Origin: Pseudonocardia sp. SCN 73-27
GTDB lineage: Bacteria > Actinomycetota > Actinomycetes > Mycobacteriales > Pseudonocardiaceae
NCBI GenBank assembly: GCA_001725415.1
Contig: MEGH01000012.1
Coordinates: 83,619-147,618, forward strand
Direction of reading: 5' to 3'
DNA: 64,000 nucleotides
Shown piece by piece: positions 42,954-50,741 of this stretch; positions within the stretch are counted from its first letter, which is position 1, and each line of letters opens with the position of its first letter. Under the pieces are notes generated by a model. The model was not told the DNA's origin. It made no database searches and saw only the letters and a program-made list of their open reading frames with translations. Made by a program: the position numbers and the translations under genes.

Positions 42954-43242
42954 GCTGCCGGCCCGTGTCGACGCCCAGCCCGATACCGTCGCCCGCGACC
43001 TGGGCCGGCTGGTACTGACCATCGTCGAGCTGCTGCGCCAGCTGATGGAGCGCCAGGCGTTGCGCCGGGTGGACGCGGGCGACCTGCCCGAGGAGAAGAT
43101 CGAGGCGCTCGGTGTCGGCCTCATGCGCCTGGAGGAGGCGATGGTGGATCTGCGCGAGCACTTCGGGCTCGAGCCGGGCGACCTGAACATCGACCTCGGG
43201 CCGCTCGGGAACCTGCTCGGACCGGAGGCCGGACAACGCTGA
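42946..43242 (+). CDS. gvpK: Gas vesicle protein GvpK
   Basis: 98 residues. DTVARDLGRLVLTIVELLRQLMERQALRRVDAGDLPEEKIEALGVGLMRLEEAM is the GvpK signature. Last gene of the cluster; its start overlaps gvpS by 8 bases and a 16-bp perfect hairpin follows. No gvpN (AAA ATPase) is present in this window. Confidence 0.93.
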   Translation: MPELPARVDAQPDTVARDLGRLVLTIVELLRQLMERQALRRVDAGDLPEEKIEALGVGLMRLEEAMVDLREHFGLEPGDLNIDLGPLGNLLGPEAGQR

Positions 43243-43267
43243 CCCGAATCGTCGCCCCTGAATACCG

Positions 43268-43305
43268 GAATCCGCCGCTCGCGCAATGACGCGAGCGGCG
43301 GATTC
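43268..43305 (+). terminator. 16-bp perfect hairpin closing the gas-vesicle operon
   Basis: GAATCCGCCGCTCGCG / CGCGAGCGGCGGATTC, perfect 16-bp arms with a 6-nt loop, 25 bp after gvpK. The strongest hairpin in the window; no U-run. Confidence 0.85.
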
Positions 43306-43398
43306 GGGTCGACCGACCCTCTGCGAACTTTCCACGGCCGACGGCGGTCACCTACCCTCGGCCGTGTTCGGTAAACCTTCCGGAATTCCGGCGGCCGA

Positions 43399-43662
43399 TC
43401 AGGCGCCCGGGTGGTCCGGCGTTCCTCCTCCGGAGTGCAGCCGGGACAGCATCTCGGTGACCGCCTTGTCGCCGGCGTCGGTGAGCTGCTGGTCGGCGTA
43501 GATCCCCGACGCCGTCTCGACGCGGTCGCGGTCGGTCCCGGGGTCGGCGACGACCGCGTCCGGGGCGGTTCGTGGATCGGCGACGAGTTCCGCGACTGCC
43601 GCCCGCACGTCGTCGAGGGAATGCTGTTCCTCGAATGCGATGTCGGAGATGCGACGGCCCAT
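43399..43662 (-). CDS. Unknown 87-residue acidic protein
   Basis: ATG at 43662 with GGAGG 8 nt upstream. A helical segment ISDIAFEEQHSLDDVRAAVAELVADP is followed by a loop with many Asp and a helix YADQQLTDAGDKAVTEMLSRLH. No family recognised. Lies between the gvp terminator and the glycosylase-like gene, facing the former. Confidence 0.65.
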   Translation of the reverse strand: MGRRISDIAFEEQHSLDDVRAAVAELVADPRTAPDAVVADPGTDRDRVETASGIYADQQLTDAGDKAVTEMLSRLHSGGGTPDHPGA

Positions 43663-43813
43663 TGTGGCGACCTCCAGTGGTACCGGTGGACGAATTCCGT
43701 CACGGCCCACGTTCGAGTGACGGCCGGCCGACTCTAGAACATTCGGTCCATTTTCGCGCGTCGTCGGACGGCGTTCTCGGAGAATGGTCCGAAGATCCGA
43801 TGAGGTGGTGTCG

Positions 43814-44458
43814 TCAGCGGTCGCGGAGGACCGCCCGGCGGACGTCGGCGTCGAGGGCGGCCCGGGTCAGGGCGGCGGCGAGCCGGCCGAGGTCGTTGTC
43901 GGCGACGAGGCGGGCGAGCCGGTGCGGGTCGGTCGGCAGATTCAGCCGCTGCGCGCCCTGGCGGGCCTTTCCGTCGAGGGCGGGGCGCAGCTCGGGCCAG
44001 ACGTCCTGCGCCTCGCGGCAGAAGATGTCGGCGCCGGTCGGGCCGAGCCGCGGCATCTCGGTGAGCAGGTCGCGGATCACCGTGGGGCTGCCGTCGGCCT
44101 CGGCACGCAGCCGCCGCAGATCACCCCGCCAGCGGCCCAGCATCAGCTCGGCGCCCTCGCCGAGGGCGGTCGCCGTCGACTCGTCGTAGCGGCTGTAGTG
44201 GGCACGGCCGAGCGCGTCGACCCGGTCCTGCCACGAGGCCTCGCGCATCCGCGTGGGGGTGCCCATCCCGGAGCGGACGAGCTCGCGCGCGGCGTCGACG
44301 GCGATGTCGGCCCGGATCCGGGTGGACAGCAGCACCGCGAGGACCAGCAGCCGGTAGAGCGGGGCGGGCTTGTCGCGCAGCGTGATACCGGCCTGGTCGG
44401 CGTAGGTGCGGCCGGCCGCGTCGAGGAGGGTGTCGACGGTCGTCGAGTCGCGGGTCAT
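43814..44458 (-). CDS. HhH-GPD endonuclease-III-like protein
   Basis: 214 residues. LYRLLVLAVLLSTRIRADIAVDAARELV corresponds to the LLSxQTxD helix of endonuclease III; later EMPRLGPTGADIFCREAQDVWPE is the helix-hairpin-helix region, with the catalytic Asp possibly kept in GADIF. The usual HhH Lys is absent and no 4Fe-4S Cys cluster follows, so glycosylase activity is uncertain. The start codon is preceded by a GGGTAG -10 only 10 nt away, implying a leaderless transcript. Confidence 0.7.
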   Translation of the reverse strand: MTRDSTTVDTLLDAAGRTYADQAGITLRDKPAPLYRLLVLAVLLSTRIRADIAVDAARELVRSGMGTPTRMREASWQDRVDALGRAHYSRYDESTATALGEGAELMLGRWRGDLRRLRAEADGSPTVIRDLLTEMPRLGPTGADIFCREAQDVWPELRPALDGKARQGAQRLNLPTDPHRLARLVADNDLGRLAAALTRAALDADVRRAVLRDR

Positions 44459-44468
44459 GTCGTCGCAC

Positions 44469-44494
44469 CTACCCGTTTGGTCGTCACGCCAGGC
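44469..44494 (-). promoter_or_regulatory. SigB/F-class promoter, glycosylase-like gene
   Basis: Minus strand GCCT-N16-GGGTAG; the -10 ends 10 nt before the ATG at 44458. Leaderless geometry like 8479, 25304, 49655, 52514 and 59267. Confidence 0.5.
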
Positions 44495-44572
44495 ATCGGA
44501 AGGGTTGGACCACCTCGTTCGTGGGAAAGGTCCTGACGAGGGCGCTCGCGCGACCGGCGCCCCAGCGTGCGA

Positions 44573-44592
44573 GGTACAGACAGCTGCCTCCC
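44573..44592 (+). promoter_or_regulatory. Shared 20-bp leader element, copy 3
   Basis: GGTACAGACAGCTGCCTCCC, 45 nt before the second sigma start, the same distance as copy 1. Confidence 0.6.
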
Positions 44593-44617
44593 TTCGACCC
44601 GTCAGGGGAGGGGCCCA

Positions 44618-45460
44618 GTGCCCACGAACGTTGCCGCGTCCGCGGTCGACCATGCCGTGCTCGACCATGCCGTGCTCGACCATGCCGACCATGCCGACGG
44701 CCCGAGCGAGTACGCCGACCAGATGCCGTTGCTGCACCGCTTCGCGGCGCTGCCCGACGGCGACCCCGAGCGCGCGGACCTGCGGTCCCGGCTGGTGATC
44801 GCGTTCCTGCCGGTGGTCGAGCACCTCGCACGACGGCACGGCACCGGTCTCGTCGGTCACGACGACCTGGTGCAGACGGGGACCATCGCGCTGATATCGG
44901 CGATCGACCGCTGGGACCCGGAGCGGGCGCAGGGGGAGTTCCTCGGCTACCTGATCCCGTGCGTGCGCGGGGAGATGCTGCGGTACTTCCGCGACCGGAC
45001 ATGGTCGATGCGGGTGCCGCGGCGGCTCAAGGACCTCGGCGTCGCGATCGGGAAGGCGACCGGTCCGCTGACGCAGGAGCTGGGTCGCGCGCCGCGGCCG
45101 AGCGAGCTCGCCACCCGCCTCGGCGCCGACCGCGAGGAGATCATCGAGGCGCTCGCGGCGCGGGCCGAGCGCTACGCGGCCCCGCTGTTCCCCGTCGACG
45201 ACGACGCCGACGGCGGTGCCCGGTCCGAGACGGTCGGCGCCGTCGAGGAGGCCTACAGCCGCGTCGAGTACCGGGAGGCCTTGCGGCCGCTGATCGAGGG
45301 CCTGCCCGAGCGGGAACGGCGGATCCTGCTGCTGCGGTTCTTCGGCGACCAGTCGCAGTCGCAGATCGCCGAGCAGATCGGGGTCTCGCAGATGCACGTG
45401 TCCCGGCTGCTCGCGAAGACCCTGCTGCGGCTGCGCGACGGGTTGTCCGCCGGCGGGTGA
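44618..45460 (+). CDS. SigB/SigF/SigG-subfamily sigma factor, paralogue
   Basis: 280 residues from a GTG with GGGGAGGGG upstream. Nearly the same region-2 string as the first sigma (FRDRTWSMRVPRRLKDLGVAIGKATGP) and region 4 LPERERRILLLRFFGDQSQSQIAEQIGVSQMHVSRLL. The N-terminus differs and has a short AVLDHAVLDHADHAD repeat. The two are clear duplicates and may read the same promoters; no anti-sigma gene sits beside this one. Confidence 0.95.
   Translation: MPTNVAASAVDHAVLDHAVLDHADHADGPSEYADQMPLLHRFAALPDGDPERADLRSRLVIAFLPVVEHLARRHGTGLVGHDDLVQTGTIALISAIDRWDPERAQGEFLGYLIPCVRGEMLRYFRDRTWSMRVPRRLKDLGVAIGKATGPLTQELGRAPRPSELATRLGADREEIIEALAARAERYAAPLFPVDDDADGGARSETVGAVEEAYSRVEYREALRPLIEGLPERERRILLLRFFGDQSQSQIAEQIGVSQMHVSRLLAKTLLRLRDGLSAGG
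44648..44695 (+). repeat. Short tandem repeats in the sigma N-terminus
   Basis: Two 15-bp units GACCATGCCGTGCTC followed by two 9-bp GACCATGCC units, encoding DHAVLDHAVLDHADHAD. Absent from the paralogue at 31327. Confidence 0.8.
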
Positions 45461-45465
45461 CCCGG

Positions 45466-45657
45466 TCAGTCCCCGTCGGCCGGGGTCGGTGCCCCCGCGC
45501 TGGTCCCGGAGTTCGGCGGCCCCGCGGCCCGGTCGTCGCTGCCGGCGTCGTCGCGGTCGTCCGCGTCGTCGCGGTCGTCCCGGTCCTGGCCGGGTTGCAG
45601 CGCGTCGGGCTCGTCGCGTGGACGGAGGTCGCGCGAGCCCTTCGGGTCTCCGCTCAT
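45466..45657 (-). CDS. Small acidic protein (63 residues)
   Basis: MSGDPKGSRDLRPRDEPDAL, then a run of DRDDRDDADDRDDAGSDDR and a Pro/Ala end. No fold expected. The ATG has no ribosome site but a GTTT-N16-CGGTAG element ends 10 nt upstream, the same leaderless geometry seen elsewhere in the window. Convergent with the second sigma gene. Confidence 0.5.
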   Translation of the reverse strand: MSGDPKGSRDLRPRDEPDALQPGQDRDDRDDADDRDDAGSDDRAAGPPNSGTSAGAPTPADGD

Positions 45658-45667
45658 GGACGGTGAC

Positions 45668-45693
45668 CTACCGCGGCCCCGGCGCCGGTAAAC
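45668..45693 (-). promoter_or_regulatory. Imperfect SigB/F-class promoter
   Basis: Minus strand GTTT-N16-CGGTAG; one mismatch in the -10. Ends 10 nt before the ATG at 45657. Confidence 0.4.
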
Positions 45694-45709
45694 CCGCCCC
45701 GGCAGGTGC

Positions 45710-45735
45710 GGTTGTGCCGCACCGGCTCCGGGTAG
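45710..45735 (+). promoter_or_regulatory. SigB/F-class promoter of the acyl-CoA dehydrogenase operon
   Basis: GGTT-N16-GGGTAG, 85 nt upstream of the ATG at 45821. The -10 is followed by AGCCCCCTCG, vaguely like the shared leader element. Confidence 0.5.
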
Positions 45736-45820
45736 AGCCCCCTCGTCCCGTCGGGGTCAGCACGCAGCTCGGCCCCGTCGTCGTGCCACCGCAGACGTGG
45801 CGAGAGGAGACCCGGCCCCG

Positions 45821-46828
45821 ATGACCGTCTCGCCGCCCGGCGTACGCACCCGACTGCTCGACGTCGCACCGCCCGAGCCGCCGCGCACGCCACCGGCCGC
45901 CGCGTTGCGGGCCCTCGTCGCCGCGGGGGCCGCCGACCTACCCCTGCCCGGTGGCGGCGCGACGTTGCACCGGTGGGCGGACCTGGCGCGCTGGGGTCGC
46001 ACCGACCTCTCCCTCGCCCGCCTCGCCGAGGGCCACGCCGACGCGCTCGCCGTCCTCGCCGACGCCGGGTGCACCCCCGAGCCCGGCGCCACCTACGGCG
46101 TGTGGGCGGCCCGCTCGGGCGGCACCGGCGCGATTCTGGACGGGGGGCCGGGCGCCTGGCGGCTGCACGGCCGGGTGCGGTTCTGCTCCGGTGCGCACGA
46201 CCTGGACCGTGCCCTCGTCGTCGCCCTCACCGCGGACGGCAGCCGCATCGCCGACGTACCGTTGCGCCGGCCGGGCGTTCGGCCCGTCGAGGGCACGTGG
46301 GAGACCGTCGGCATGGCCGGCAGCGACAGCGCCGACGTCGACCTCGACGACGTGCCGGTCCCCGACGACGCCCTGCTCGGCGGCCCCGGCTGGTACACGG
46401 CGCGGCCCGGGTTCTGGCACGGCGGCGCGGGCGTCGCGGCCGTCTGGCTGGGCGGTGCGGCCGGCGTCGTCGACGACCTCCGCGCCGGCCTCGCGGCCGG
46501 CGACCCGGACCCGCACCGGCTCGCCCTGCTCGGTGAGCTGCACGCGTGCGTCGCGGCGGCCGAGGCGCTGCTGGTCACCACGGCCGCAGCCGTCGACGAC
46601 GACCCCACCGACCCGCACCGCGACGCCGCCTGGACCGTCCGCGCGGCCGTGGAGTCGGCGTGCCGCCGGGTCCTCGACGTCGCGCCCCGCCTCGCGGGTG
46701 TCGCCGCACTGACCCGCGGCGGGCCGCTGGCGGGCAGGCTCGCCGACCTCGGCGTCTACGTCCGTCAGCACCACGGCGAACGTGACCTCGCCGCCCTGGG
46801 CGCCGCCGTGCTGGACGGTGCCCGGTGA
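45821..46828 (+). CDS. Acyl-CoA dehydrogenase-like protein
   Basis: 335 residues, ATG with GAGGAG upstream (a GTG at 45797 is an alternative). WRLHGRVRFCSGAHDLDRALVV is the FAD/substrate loop and the C-terminal helical bundle is recognisable. The catalytic Glu and the N-terminal helices are poorly conserved, so it may not dehydrogenate acyl-CoA. Coupled by GTGA to the PIG-L/methyltransferase gene; this trio (ACAD-like, PIG-L/MT, GT2) looks like one pathway for a modified sugar or lipid (inference). Confidence 0.75.
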   Translation: MTVSPPGVRTRLLDVAPPEPPRTPPAAALRALVAAGAADLPLPGGGATLHRWADLARWGRTDLSLARLAEGHADALAVLADAGCTPEPGATYGVWAARSGGTGAILDGGPGAWRLHGRVRFCSGAHDLDRALVVALTADGSRIADVPLRRPGVRPVEGTWETVGMAGSDSADVDLDDVPVPDDALLGGPGWYTARPGFWHGGAGVAAVWLGGAAGVVDDLRAGLAAGDPDPHRLALLGELHACVAAAEALLVTTAAAVDDDPTDPHRDAAWTVRAAVESACRRVLDVAPRLAGVAALTRGGPLAGRLADLGVYVRQHHGERDLAALGAAVLDGAR

Positions 46829-48126
46829 CCGCTCGGACCGTCGTGCCCCCGCACGTGTGGGCCACCGCGCTCGCCGCCCACGACCTGCCCGCGATGGACC
46901 TCGGCGGCGACCCGCTCGTGGTGGTCGCCGCCCATCCCGACGACGAGACGCTCGGTGCAGGCGGGTATCTCGCGGCAGCGCACGCGTCGGGTGTGGACGT
47001 GCGGCTCGTCGTCGCCACCGACGGTGAGGCGGCCTTCCCGGGGCTCGACGCCGACGGCCGGGCCGCACTGGGCCGGGCCCGCCGCGCCGAGCTGCACGAC
47101 GCACTGCGGGCCCTGGGCCTCGACGGGGTCGACGTCACGTGGCTGGGCCTGCCCGACTCGGGGCTCGACGCGCACCGCGACGAGCTCACCGACGCCGTCG
47201 CCCCGCTGCTCGCCGATGCCGGGGCGTGCCTCGCCACCTGGGCCGACGACCCGCACCCCGACCACGCCGCGGTCGGTGCGGCGGTGTCGGCCGTCGCCCC
47301 CGTCACCACCGCCTGCTGGGCGTTCCCGGTCTGGGCGTGCGTGTGGGGGGCGCCCGACGAGGTGCGGGTTCCGTGGGAGCGCGCCGCCCGCCATGCCCTC
47401 GACTCCGGTGCGGCCGCCCGCAAGCGTGCCGCGGTCGCCGCCTTCACGACGCAGGTCGGTGCCGCACCCGACGGCGGGGCGCCGGTCCTGCCGCCGGAGG
47501 TGCTGGCGCACTTCGACTCCGGTGTCGAGCTGTTCCTGCGGGCGCCGCGCCGCGCGGGTGCGCCGGCCGCCCGGTTCGCCGACCTGTACGCGGCCGGTGA
47601 CGGTGACCCGTGGGACACCCGCACGAGCTGGTACGAGCGGCGCAAACGTGCGGTGGCGCTGGCCTGCCTGCCGCGCGAGCGGTACCGGTGCGCGGCCGAA
47701 CCCGGCTGCGGGACCGGCGAGCTCACCCGCGAGCTGGCCGCACGCTGCGACGCCGTGCACGCCTCGGACTACGCGGCCGCGGCCGTCGCCGCCACCCGCG
47801 AGGCCGTCGCCGGTGCCGGGCACGTCACGGTGTCCGGCGCCGCGCTGCCCGACGCGGCCGCGCTGCCGTCGGGCGTCGACCTCGCGGTGCTGTCCGAGGT
47901 CCTCTACTACCTGTCCGCACCCGATCTCGGCGCGACGCTCGACCGCCTCGCCGACGCGGTCGTCCCCGGCGGCGACGTGCTCGTCGTGCACTGGCGGGGC
48001 TGGCCGGAGGAGGCCCCGCACGACGCGCGGGAGGTACGGGCGCGCTTCGACGCCGACGACCGGTTCGCGCTGCTCGTGGAGCACGTCGACGACGGTTTCG
48101 CACTGCACGTCCACCGCCGCCGGTGA
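46825..48126 (+). CDS. PIG-L deacetylase - methyltransferase fusion
   Basis: 433 residues. Residues ~30-200: LmbE/PIG-L domain with the zinc motif AAHPDDETLGAGG and a later HPDH pair; hydrolyses N-acetyl groups from amino sugars (for example MshB, GlcNAc-PI deacetylase). Residues ~255-430: class I SAM methyltransferase, CAAEPGCGTGELTRELA motif I, SEVLYYLSAP post-motif as in NodS-type enzymes. A fused deacetylase-methyltransferase acting on one amino-sugar substrate is the simplest reading. Confidence 0.88.
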   Translation: MTARTVVPPHVWATALAAHDLPAMDLGGDPLVVVAAHPDDETLGAGGYLAAAHASGVDVRLVVATDGEAAFPGLDADGRAALGRARRAELHDALRALGLDGVDVTWLGLPDSGLDAHRDELTDAVAPLLADAGACLATWADDPHPDHAAVGAAVSAVAPVTTACWAFPVWACVWGAPDEVRVPWERAARHALDSGAAARKRAAVAAFTTQVGAAPDGGAPVLPPEVLAHFDSGVELFLRAPRRAGAPAARFADLYAAGDGDPWDTRTSWYERRKRAVALACLPRERYRCAAEPGCGTGELTRELAARCDAVHASDYAAAAVAATREAVAGAGHVTVSGAALPDAAALPSGVDLAVLSEVLYYLSAPDLGATLDRLADAVVPGGDVLVVHWRGWPEEAPHDAREVRARFDADDRFALLVEHVDDGFALHVHRRR

Positions 48127-48887
48127 GCCACGCACACGGGAGGGTGCGGGCCGTCGCCGTCGTCGTGCCCGCCCACGACGAGCAGGCGCTGATCGGGCCC
48201 TGCCTCGACGCGCTGGCGGCGGCGGTCGACGTCGTCCCGGACGACTGCACGGTCGCCGTGACGGTCGTCCTCGACCGCTGCACCGACGGCACCGCCACCG
48301 TCGTCCGCGACACCGCCCGGCGCCGGTTCCGCCCGGGAACGGTCGCCACGGTCGTCACCGGCTCGGCTCGCACCGTCGGTGAGCTGCGCACACTCGGTCT
48401 CGACGACGCGCTGCGCCGCCTCGGCGACGTCCCCGCCGACCGGGTGTGGCTGCTGTCCACCGACGCCGACACCCGCGTCCCGCCGACGTGGATCCGCGAC
48501 CATCTCCGGTTCGCCGACACCGGCGCCGACGCGGTCGCCGGTGTCGTCGACCTCGACGGCCTCCACGAGCTGCCCGCCGAGGTGCAGTGCCGCTACACCG
48601 CGATCGTCGACGCCGGGACCACCGCCCACGGCCACACCCACGCCTACGCCGCGAACCTCGGTGTGCGCGCCGACGCGTTCGCCACCGCGGGTGGCTTCCC
48701 GGTCGTGGCGGCGGGGGAGGAGCACGCCCTGCTGGCGGTGCTGCGGGCGGCCGGACGGCGGATCGCCACCCCGGTCGACGTGCGTGTGCGCACCAGCGCC
48801 CGGACCCGCGGCCGCGCCGCGGGCGGGCTCGCCGACCTGCTGTGCGACCTCGCCGGCGCCGGGCATGTCCGCGCCGAGCCCGGGTAG
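48123..48887 (+). CDS. Family-2 glycosyltransferase
   Basis: 254 residues, GTG with GTGA overlap. VAVVVPAHDEQALIGPCLDAL and VWLLSTDADTRVPPTWIRDHL give the GT-A start and the DxD (DAD) donor site; GVRADAFATAGGF is the acceptor-side loop. Third gene of the ACAD / PIG-L-MT / GT2 operon. Likely builds or extends the sugar that the fusion enzyme modifies. No TM helices are evident. Confidence 0.85.
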   Translation: MSHAHGRVRAVAVVVPAHDEQALIGPCLDALAAAVDVVPDDCTVAVTVVLDRCTDGTATVVRDTARRRFRPGTVATVVTGSARTVGELRTLGLDDALRRLGDVPADRVWLLSTDADTRVPPTWIRDHLRFADTGADAVAGVVDLDGLHELPAEVQCRYTAIVDAGTTAHGHTHAYAANLGVRADAFATAGGFPVVAAGEEHALLAVLRAAGRRIATPVDVRVRTSARTRGRAAGGLADLLCDLAGAGHVRAEPG

Positions 48888-48946
48888 CCACCGGGCCGGC
48901 ACAACCCGCGTCGTCGCCGCCCGATCCGGCGGTGACACACGACCCG

Positions 48947-48974
48947 GCGGGCGCCGCGATCGCGACGCCCGCCC
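48947..48974. terminator. Hairpin between GT2 and Dps genes
   Basis: 8-bp stem GGCGGGCG / CGCCCGCC with a 12-nt loop that itself can pair (CGCG-AT-CGCG), between convergent stops. Confidence 0.45.
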
Positions 48975-48996
48975 GGGATCGGTTGCCAGATCGGTA

Positions 48997-49548
48997 TCAG
49001 GCCTGCTCGGCAGCACCTTCCTCGGTGCGTGCCGCGTCCGTGCTCAGCCGCCCGTCGGACGACTCGAGGTGCGCGCGGACGAACCACTGGTACTGCTCCA
49101 GCTCGCCGGCCTGCGCGATCAGCATGTCCTGGGTGACCAGGTCGAGCTTGTCGGTCGTCTCGATCCCGGACCGGTGGTCGGAGATGACCCCGGCGTAGAC
49201 GAGGTCGAGCGCACCGAGGTGGGCGATCGCGTCGTCGCGGCCGATCGAGTAGTCGTCCCAGGTCCGCTGCTCGACGAGCGCACCCGGCGTCCCGACGGGG
49301 GAGCCACCGAGGGTGGCGATGCGCTCGGCGACGTCGTCGACCATCGCGCGCACCCCGTCGACCTGCGGGTCGAGCATGGTGTGGACGGCGATGAAGTGCG
49401 GACCGGTGACGTTCCAGTGCACGTGCTTGAGGGTCAGCGCCAGGTCGTTGAGCGCGTTGAGCCGGCCCTGCAGCAGCGTGATCACGTCGCCTGCGGCCTC
49501 GGCGTCCAGGCCGGGCACGGTGTAGTGGACGCGAGCGTTGTGGGTCAT
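48997..49548 (-). CDS. dps: Dps-family ferritin-like DNA-protection protein
   Basis: 183 residues, ATG with GAGAGAGGA upstream. The ferroxidase-type residues are in LALTLKHVHWNVTGPHFIAVHTMLDPQVDGVRAMVDDVAERI (His, Asp, Glu of the inter-subunit site). Forms 12-mers that oxidise and store iron and shield DNA. A GTTT-N16-GGGCAC element lies 65 nt upstream, a near match to the SigF promoter, consistent with stress-type expression. The C-tail is acidic. Confidence 0.93.
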   Translation of the reverse strand: MTHNARVHYTVPGLDAEAAGDVITLLQGRLNALNDLALTLKHVHWNVTGPHFIAVHTMLDPQVDGVRAMVDDVAERIATLGGSPVGTPGALVEQRTWDDYSIGRDDAIAHLGALDLVYAGVISDHRSGIETTDKLDLVTQDMLIAQAGELEQYQWFVRAHLESSDGRLSTDAARTEEGAAEQA

Positions 49549-49613
49549 GGTTCCTCTCTCGGCTTGTGTCGATGTGCGGATGCGGGGCGGGATCATGGCT
49601 GGGTGGCGACGGC

Positions 49614-49639
49614 GTGCCCGGTCGCGGCCGGGGTGAAAC
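49614..49639 (-). promoter_or_regulatory. Near-match SigB/F promoter of dps
   Basis: Minus strand GTTT-N16-GGGCAC: a perfect -35 and spacing, one -10 change (C for T). Confidence 0.35.
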
Positions 49640-49654
49640 GTCCCCTGTGCGTGT

Positions 49655-49679
49655 GGTTCGCCGGGTCCCGGCGGGGTAG
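49655..49679 (+). promoter_or_regulatory. SigB/F-class promoter of the two membrane genes
   Basis: GGTT-N15-GGGTAG; the -10 ends 9 nt before the ATG at 49689 and no ribosome site is present, so leaderless. Confidence 0.55.
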
Positions 49680-49688
49680 TGGGTCGGC

Positions 49689-50153
49689 ATGGGACTTCTG
49701 CTGAGAGGTGTCGCCGCCGGTGCCGCGGGGACCACCGCGCTGAACACCGCCACCTACCTCGACATGCTCGGGCGCGCCCGGCCGGCCGGCACGAGCCCGG
49801 AGGAGACGGTGCGCCGCCTCGTCGAGCGCCGTGACCCGACGCTGCTCGGCCGGGACGAGGACGCCGCGGGCAACCGGCGCAGCGCCCTGGGGGCACTCAT
49901 GGGCATCGCGACGGGCACACTCACCGGGGCGGTCCTCGGCGCGGTGCGTCCACGCCTGGGGCGCAACGGGTTCGCCGCCGCCGCGTTGCTCGCCGCGGTA
50001 CTGGCCAATGCGGGGAGCGTACTGCCGATGTGGGCACTCGGCGTGAGCGATCCGCGGACCTGGAGCGCCGCGTCGTGGGTGTCCGACGCGCTGCCGCACC
50101 TCGCCTACGGGCTCGTCACCGCCGCCGCCCTCGAGCCCGGGGAGGCCCGGTGA
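49689..50153 (+). CDS. Membrane protein of unknown function
   Basis: 154 residues. Small hydrophobic helices at the N-terminus (LLRGVAAGAAGTTALN), near residue 75-95 (LGALMGIATGTLTGAVLGAV) and around 100-150. Polar TSPEETVRRLVERR between. No family recognised. Overlaps the next membrane gene by 4 bases (GTGA), so the pair likely forms one complex. Confidence 0.7.
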   Translation: MGLLLRGVAAGAAGTTALNTATYLDMLGRARPAGTSPEETVRRLVERRDPTLLGRDEDAAGNRRSALGALMGIATGTLTGAVLGAVRPRLGRNGFAAAALLAAVLANAGSVLPMWALGVSDPRTWSAASWVSDALPHLAYGLVTAAALEPGEAR

Positions 50154-50728
50154 CGACCCGCAACGGGACCCTCGACGACGCCGTGCGCACCGGAACGGAC
50201 CCGGAAGCCGTCGCCGCACCGGGCCGGGTGCCCCCGCTCGCCGTGCTCGTCCGGGCCGCCGCGATCGGGCTCGCCACCGGTGCCCGCAGCACGTCGGCCA
50301 CCGCAGCGCTCGTCCTGACGACGACGTCGTCGGACCCGGCGCCGCTCGACCGGGTCGCGTCGGTACCGGCGCGGATCGTCGCCGGTCTGGCGGCCGCCGG
50401 TGAGCTCGTCGCCGACAAGCTGCCCGTCGCCCCGCCGCGGACCGACCCGACGGGACTGCTGCCCAGGCTCCTGCTGGCCCCGGTCGCCGCGGCCGCCGCG
50501 GACCGCCGCGACGGCGCCGGGCCCGACGGCTGGACCGCGCTCGACGCGCTGGTGGCCACGGCGTCGGCCGCGGCGTCGGCCCTCGGCGGGGTCCGGCTGC
50601 GGGCGGCGCTCCAGCGGCGGCTCGGGTCCGACCTGCCCGGCGCGATCGCCGAGGACGTCCTCGCCGCGACGCTGGCGTGGGTGGGCAGCCGCCGCGCCCC
50701 GGGCCCACGCGCCACGCCCGGCACCTGA
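50150..50728 (+). CDS. Membrane protein, DUF4126-like
   Basis: 192 residues from a GTG with GGGGAGG upstream. Hydrophobic Ala/Leu-rich segments with AAIGLATGARSTSATAALVL and PARIVAGLAAAGELVADKLP, and the tail ALQRRLGSDLPGAIAEDVLAATLAW, resemble the DUF4126 integral-membrane family. Role unknown; paired with the preceding gene. Confidence 0.65.
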   Translation: MTTRNGTLDDAVRTGTDPEAVAAPGRVPPLAVLVRAAAIGLATGARSTSATAALVLTTTSSDPAPLDRVASVPARIVAGLAAAGELVADKLPVAPPRTDPTGLLPRLLLAPVAAAAADRRDGAGPDGWTALDALVATASAAASALGGVRLRAALQRRLGSDLPGAIAEDVLAATLAWVGSRRAPGPRATPGT

Positions 50729-50741
50729 GCGGGCCGGGCCG

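Noticed and set aside
43814-45397. A long minus-strand frame antisense to the second sigma gene upstream of the glycosylase-like gene
   Set aside because: The ATG at 44458 with its adjacent promoter explains the gene; the extension is a shadow frame of the sigma gene.
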